Under the pieces are notes generated by a model that was given only the letters and a program-made list of their open reading frames with translations, was not told the origin of the DNA and did not search any database. 9,248 bases of DNA from Rhodobacterales bacterium UBA3089 (GTDB taxonomy: Bacteria; Pseudomonadota; Alphaproteobacteria; Rhodobacterales; Rhodobacteraceae), in contig DFBD01000014.1 in the NCBI GenBank assembly GCA_002367255.1, positions 14,822-24,069 on the forward strand, given 5' to 3'. Positions 6,120-9,248 of the stretch are shown one piece after another (within the stretch, counting starts at the first letter, position 1; each line of letters opens with the position of its first letter). Both the position numbers and the translations under genes were made by a program.

Positions 6120-6542
6120 ATGAAACCGCCGGAGGCAGACCGCGAACCCATTTCAGGGAACGCCGGTGAAACGCCCCCGGCGGTTTCTGTTTGTCCGATG
6201 GAAACTTTGCGCAAACGCAGTGATTTCCTGCTGGCAGCCCGCGCCCGCCGTCAATCCGCCAAAGGTCTGCTGCTGCAAGCGCGGCGCCGTGACCACAGCG
6301 AATTGATCCGCGTTGGCTATACCTGTTCCAAGAAAGTCGGGAACGCCGTGGCCCGCAACCGCGCCAAACGTCGCCTCCGCGAGGTCGCTCGTGCAGTTCT
6401 GCCGACGCAAGGCAAAGCAGGTTGGGATTACGTTTTGGTTGGCCGCCACCTTGAAACTATCGACCGCCCTTTCCATCTGTTGGTCCAGGATATGGAAACC
6501 GCGCTGTCCAGAATACACGCGCCGCGAAAGCCACGTAAATGA
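6120..6542 (+). CDS. rnpA: Ribonuclease P protein component
   Basis: The protein subunit of RNase P, which assists the catalytic RNA in removing tRNA 5' leaders. It contains the [11 protein letters not shown] segment of the central cleft (about 34-44) and the RNR motif [16 protein letters not shown] (about 73-88), the RNA-binding signature of the family. It has 140 residues if translated from ATG 6120, slightly long because of a Pro/Glu/Ala-rich tail of about 26 residues before Met27 ([13 protein letters not shown] 6198). Such tails occur in Rhodobacterales RnpA. Neither start has a good Shine-Dalgarno: 6120 has only a weak AGG about ten bases upstream, and 6198 has none, so 6120 is preferred with some doubt. 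The stop TGA overlaps the yidD start as ATGA. Confidence 0.95.
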   Translation: MKPPEADREPISGNAGETPPAVSVCPMETLRKRSDFLLAARARRQSAKGLLLQARRRDHSELIRVGYTCSKKVGNAVARNRAKRRLREVARAVLPTQGKAGWDYVLVGRHLETIDRPFHLLVQDMETALSRIHAPRKPRK

Positions 6543-6778
6543 CACCACTCGCCTTTATCATCAGCCTGCCGGTCAAGCTTTATCGCATAGTCGGCAGCCC
6601 ATGGGTCGGCCGCAACTGCCGGTATCAACCGACCTGTTCAGCTTATGCGCTGGAAGCGTTGGAAAAACACGGCGCGATCAAAGGCACGTGGCTAGCCATC
6701 AAACGCATCGGCCGCTGCCACCCGCTTGGCAGCGACGGCTATGACCCTGTGCCTGAAAAGCACGACGATCAACTCTAG
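6539..6778 (+). CDS. yidD: Membrane protein insertion efficiency factor YidD
   Basis: A 79-residue YidD. It sits at the inner face of the cytoplasmic membrane and helps YidC and Sec insert membrane proteins. The family core is intact: an amphipathic N terminus ([17 protein letters not shown]), then [16 protein letters not shown] with Cys27 and Cys33, [17 protein letters not shown] with Cys60, and [12 protein letters not shown]. The start overlaps the rnpA stop by four bases (ATGA), indicating coupled translation. Its partner yidC lies about 1.9 kb downstream on the same strand, separated by an antisense DUF1963 gene and ttcA. The TAG stop lies in a CTAG that also supplies the stop of the convergent gene. 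Confidence 0.96.
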   Translation: MTPLAFIISLPVKLYRIVGSPWVGRNCRYQPTCSAYALEALEKHGAIKGTWLAIKRIGRCHPLGSDGYDPVPEKHDDQL

Positions 6779-7668
6779 CTGCAATCCCAGTTAAAGATAA
6801 CGTTTTCAAACCGGCGTGCCCTTAAATCCGCTTCGGTTATAAGGAAACATGCCTCACCTGCATCGCCCCACATCATTTTGTAAGGCATGCCAAATTGCAT
6901 AATAACGCATGTATATTCCGTCAACTTGTCATTCGACCGGATATCTTGTTGTGTAAATCGTGGATGTCCGCCGAAATACATGCCAGCGGAATTCTGACCA
7001 GCGAGGTCCTCGAAAAACGTGTCAACAGAATGCAATCTTTCGACTACTTTCGCGGCAATAGAATGGCCCCGACGTTCATATTTCTTCCACCAAAAATCAG
7101 TCAGCTTGGCTATGCGATAATCTTCGCCAGATGGTTGGGCTATGCGTTCTTCAAATTCAATGACCAAACCGTTCGCATGCAAGTCCTCATCCTGAAACGG
7201 TGAAAACTCTAGTTGCGCCCCTTTGTAAGGATCGGACAACTCCAACCCGTCACTAGACGTGTGAAACACCGTCCGAAATCCTTCCTGATTTTTTGAGGGA
7301 AATTCGCACCCAAACAAGTCATCGTCTGAAACAAAAAACTGCAACAAGCCCGTATCAGGATAACCAGCCAGCGGCGGTGCATCAGCAAAATTGATCTGCG
7401 CCAGAAATATCATCGGATTTTTATTCGCACCGACGGGCAAACCCGAACCTTTTGGCCAAGCAGGCCAGCCACCAAACCGGCTCTCATCAATACGCGTGGA
7501 TATTCTGTCCGGTTGCGGTATGCATTCGACTGCTGGCACAGCCATCTCCCGGGCCAGTGCCTTTGCAGATTCTATATCCTTATCCAATGCTTCTTGTAGG
7601 TCGATATCCTTATCCAGCGTGTCTTGTAGTTTCGCTGACTTCCCGAATAGCAGTTCCAGTAAATTCAT
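6775..7668 (-). CDS. DUF1963 (YwqG-like) protein
   Basis: A 297-residue protein of the DUF1963/YwqG family, whose molecular function is not established. It is soluble by appearance. Family blocks are clear: [12 protein letters not shown] (63-73), [16 protein letters not shown] (85-100), [13 protein letters not shown] (105-117), [12 protein letters not shown] (233-244) and, at the end, [16 protein letters not shown] followed by FNWDCS, the characteristic C terminus. The first 45 residues are acidic, probably helical, and hold a tandem ten-residue repeat. It runs against the flow of the surrounding cluster. Its TAG stop shares CTAG (6775-6778) with the yidD stop. No clear Shine-Dalgarno precedes ATG 7668, so the start is less certain than the family assignment. 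Confidence 0.88.
   Translation of the reverse strand: MNLLELLFGKSAKLQDTLDKDIDLQEALDKDIESAKALAREMAVPAVECIPQPDRISTRIDESRFGGWPAWPKGSGLPVGANKNPMIFLAQINFADAPPLAGYPDTGLLQFFVSDDDLFGCEFPSKNQEGFRTVFHTSSDGLELSDPYKGAQLEFSPFQDEDLHANGLVIEFEERIAQPSGEDYRIAKLTDFWWKKYERRGHSIAAKVVERLHSVDTFFEDLAGQNSAGMYFGGHPRFTQQDIRSNDKLTEYTCVIMQFGMPYKMMWGDAGEACFLITEADLRARRFENVIFNWDCS
7570..7629 (-). repeat. Two tandem 30-base repeats encoding a ten-residue duplication
   Basis: Two adjacent 30-base units (7629-7600 and 7599-7570, read on the minus strand) encode [10 protein letters not shown] and [10 protein letters not shown]. About 24 of 30 bases agree. The unit keeps frame and would lengthen an acidic helix or short coiled coil at the N terminus of the DUF1963 protein. 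Confidence 0.8.
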
Positions 7669-7783
7669 ATCGCACGCGCCTTCAATTTATAAAATATTTC
7701 TTGGTCCATTTATTGTTCTTCAAGCATCACCTATATAAAGCCCAAATTAGCACACTATCGCCGCTAGACAACGAAAGTCTCAC
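7669..7783. other. Divergent AT-rich gap between the DUF1963 gene and ttcA
   Basis: A 115-base divergent gap that must hold promoters for both sides unless ttcA is otherwise transcribed. A candidate for ttcA is TTGTTC (7713-7718) with TATAAA (7734-7739), spacer only 15. A candidate for the minus strand is TTGAAG (7723-7718) with AAATAT (7699-7694), spacer 18. Both are weak matches. Confidence 0.3.
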
Positions 7784-8614
7784 ATGCTTGATTCCGAAAT
7801 CCATCCGCTGTTTGAGGGCGCACCGACCAGCACGACCTTCAAAAAGCTCCGTAAACGCATCATCCGCCAAACCCGCGAAGCGATCGAGCAGTACGGCATG
7901 GTTGAGCGTGACGCCAAGTGGCTGGTCTGCCTGTCGGGCGGCAAAGACAGCTACACGCTGCTCGCCGCGCTGGCTGAACTGCAATGGCGCGGGTTGCTGC
8001 CTGTCGAAATCCTCGCCTGCAATCTGGATCAAGGCCAACCGGGGTTCCCTTCCGGCGTTCTGCCCGAGTTCCTTGAACGTATGAAAGTCCCGCACCGGAT
8101 CGAATACAAAGACACCTACTCCGTTGTCGTCGATAAAATCCCCGACACCAAAACCTTTTGCTCCCTGTGTTCCCGCCTACGTCGCGGCAACCTTTACCGT
8201 GTCGCGCGCGAGGAAGGTTGCTCTGCCATCGTCCTTGGCCACCACCGCGACGATATTCTTGAAACTTTCATGATGAGCTTTTTCCACGGCGGCAAGCTGG
8301 CAACCATGCCCCCCAAACTGGTGAACGACGAAGGCGACCTGTTCGTCTATCGCCCGCTGTCCCATGTGGCCGAGGAAGACTGCGAAAAATTCGCCGCTGC
8401 TATGAACTATCCAGTCATCCCGTGCGACCTGTGCGGTTCCCAAGACGGGCTGCAAAGGCAGCAGGTTAAACAGATGTTGAACGAGTGGGAAAAAAACTCG
8501 CCCGGTCGCCGCCAAGTCATGTTCAAGGCGTTAACCAACGCAAACCCCTCACATCTGCTCGATTCCAGCCTATTTGACTTCGCTGGACTGCAAAGATCCA
8601 CCATTAAACCTTGA
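7784..8614 (+). CDS. ttcA: tRNA 2-thiocytidine(32) synthetase TtcA
   Basis: A 276-residue cytoplasmic PP-loop ATPase that makes 2-thiocytidine at position 32 of certain tRNAs, including tRNA-Arg(ICG), using ATP and a [4Fe-4S] cluster. The PP-loop SGGKDS is at 51-56. The Cys motif [10 protein letters not shown] gives Cys126 and Cys129, and the later CDLCGSQ gives Cys214 and Cys217; together these supply the cluster ligands of the family. The block [21 protein letters not shown] (152-171) is also typical. Length is close to that of the family, so it looks complete and functional. The start is inferred from family alignment; upstream only a weak GAAAG stands as Shine-Dalgarno. It is 59 bases upstream of yidC on the same strand. 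A substrate-type tRNA-Arg(ACG) with C32 is encoded at 1948-2024. Confidence 0.95.
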   Translation: MLDSEIHPLFEGAPTSTTFKKLRKRIIRQTREAIEQYGMVERDAKWLVCLSGGKDSYTLLAALAELQWRGLLPVEILACNLDQGQPGFPSGVLPEFLERMKVPHRIEYKDTYSVVVDKIPDTKTFCSLCSRLRRGNLYRVAREEGCSAIVLGHHRDDILETFMMSFFHGGKLATMPPKLVNDEGDLFVYRPLSHVAEEDCEKFAAAMNYPVIPCDLCGSQDGLQRQQVKQMLNEWEKNSPGRRQVMFKALTNANPSHLLDSSLFDFAGLQRSTIKP

Positions 8615-8673
8615 CCTTTCGGCCCTATCCCTGTTGAAGGCACTAGACGAATTACTGCTATCCGGAGTGAACG

Positions 8674-9248
8674 ATGGACGACCAAAATAAAAACCTTCTT
8701 CTAGCCACTGGCCTTAGCTTTCTGGTGATCTTTGTATGGTTCATCCTGTTCCCGCCCGAGCAAGTCGAAGTGCAGCCGGAAACATCTGAAACTACATTCA
8801 CACAAGTTGACGGTGTAGCTAGCGTTCCACAGGCCGACGGCACGTTCACCGCCGCCGCCCCTGCCACGGCAACAACACCTGAAGAGACCCGCGAAAACGC
8901 GTTGGCCCAGACGGACCGTGTCGCGATTAAAACTGACCGTGTAGATGGTTCGGTATCGTTGCTAGGCGGCCGTATCGACGATCTGCACCTGACAGATTAC
9001 AACGTCGTCCAAAACGTCGATACTGACAAGGTAACGCTTCTTTCGCCCGCCAATTCTGCCGCCCCGTATTACACCGTCCACGGTTGGGCGCCTGCCGGTG
9101 GGCTCGATGCCTCTGCTGTTCCGGGTGCTACGACGGTCTGGACCGTTGAAAGCGGAAGCGTTCTTACCGAAACAACGCCGCTAACCATCATGTGGGACAA
9201 CGGCGCTGGCCTTGTCTTCCATCGCACTATCGCGGTTGATGAAAACTA
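8674..9248 (+). CDS. yidC: Membrane protein insertase YidC, N-terminal part (3' end outside window)
   Basis: The first 191 codons of YidC, the inner-membrane insertase/chaperone that works alone or with SecYEG. It starts MDDQNKNLLLATGLSFLVIF with the first membrane helix at about 8-26. A Pro/Thr/Ala/Glu-rich linker follows (about 27-85), and then the start of the large periplasmic P1 domain, with TDRVDGSVSLLGGRIDDLHL and a VWTVESGS-type beta region. This is the Gram-negative long form. The ATG follows a GGAG site at a six-base spacing. The frame stays open to the window end with no frameshift; the conserved insertase core lies beyond it. It closes the rpmH-rnpA-yidD-...-yidC cluster. Confidence 0.95.
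   Translation, partial: MDDQNKNLLLATGLSFLVIFVWFILFPPEQVEVQPETSETTFTQVDGVASVPQADGTFTAAAPATATTPEETRENALAQTDRVAIKTDRVDGSVSLLGGRIDDLHLTDYNVVQNVDTDKVTLLSPANSAAPYYTVHGWAPAGGLDASAVPGATTVWTVESGSVLTETTPLTIMWDNGAGLVFHRTIAVDEN

Noticed and set aside
1..9248. CRISPR array, insertion sequence, prophage or replication origin
   Set aside because: No regularly spaced repeats, transposase, terminal repeats, phage genes or DnaA-box cluster were seen.

Overview
The window looks like a chromosomal segment of an alphaproteobacterium, most likely a Rhodobacterales (roseobacter-type) species with moderate G+C. The call rests on gene order and protein style: rpmH-rnpA-yidD followed by ttcA and yidC, a 44-residue L34, a RnpA with a Pro/Glu-rich N-terminal extension, and an operon of a DedA-like membrane protein, an FAD/NAD oxidoreductase and a HDLRN-type histidine kinase. 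This is inference; no 16S or other marker is present.

Layout. (1) 1-510: the 3' end of an M16 metallopeptidase gene (+). (2) 552-1663: a two-gene toxin-antitoxin module on the minus strand, with an Xre/MbcA-type antitoxin first and a RES-domain toxin coupled through a TAATG overlap. It is preceded by a promoter packed with TGACA/TGTCA-like dyads. (3) 1948-2024: tRNA-Arg(ACG), minus strand, with its own probable promoter. (4) 2089-5696, minus strand: an operon-like series of a VTT/DedA (TVP38/TMEM64) membrane protein, a class I pyridine nucleotide-disulfide oxidoreductase and an orphan sensor histidine kinase; the kinase also has a good internal promoter. (5) 5965-6778, plus strand: rpmH, rnpA and yidD, driven by a strong sigma70-like promoter in the divergent gap. 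(6) 6775-7668, minus strand: a DUF1963 (YwqG-like) gene lying antisense within the cluster and sharing a CTAG stop with yidD. (7) 7784-9248, plus strand: ttcA and the start of yidC, which runs off the end.

How the genes fit together. The plus-strand cluster is housekeeping: ribosomal protein L34, the RNase P protein, the YidD insertion helper and the YidC insertase, plus the tRNA C32 thiolase TtcA. The tRNA-Arg(ACG) in the window carries C32 and belongs to the known TtcA substrate class. The minus-strand membrane/redox/kinase block suggests a membrane-associated redox function with linked sensing, but its substrate cannot be read from the sequence. The RES-Xre module is a NAD+-depleting toxin system of known type. 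I see no clearly undescribed system; the points most worth checking are the antitoxin operator array, the redox operon whose oxidoreductase has Tyr in place of the usual catalytic His, and the DUF1963 gene set into the yidD-ttcA-yidC cluster.
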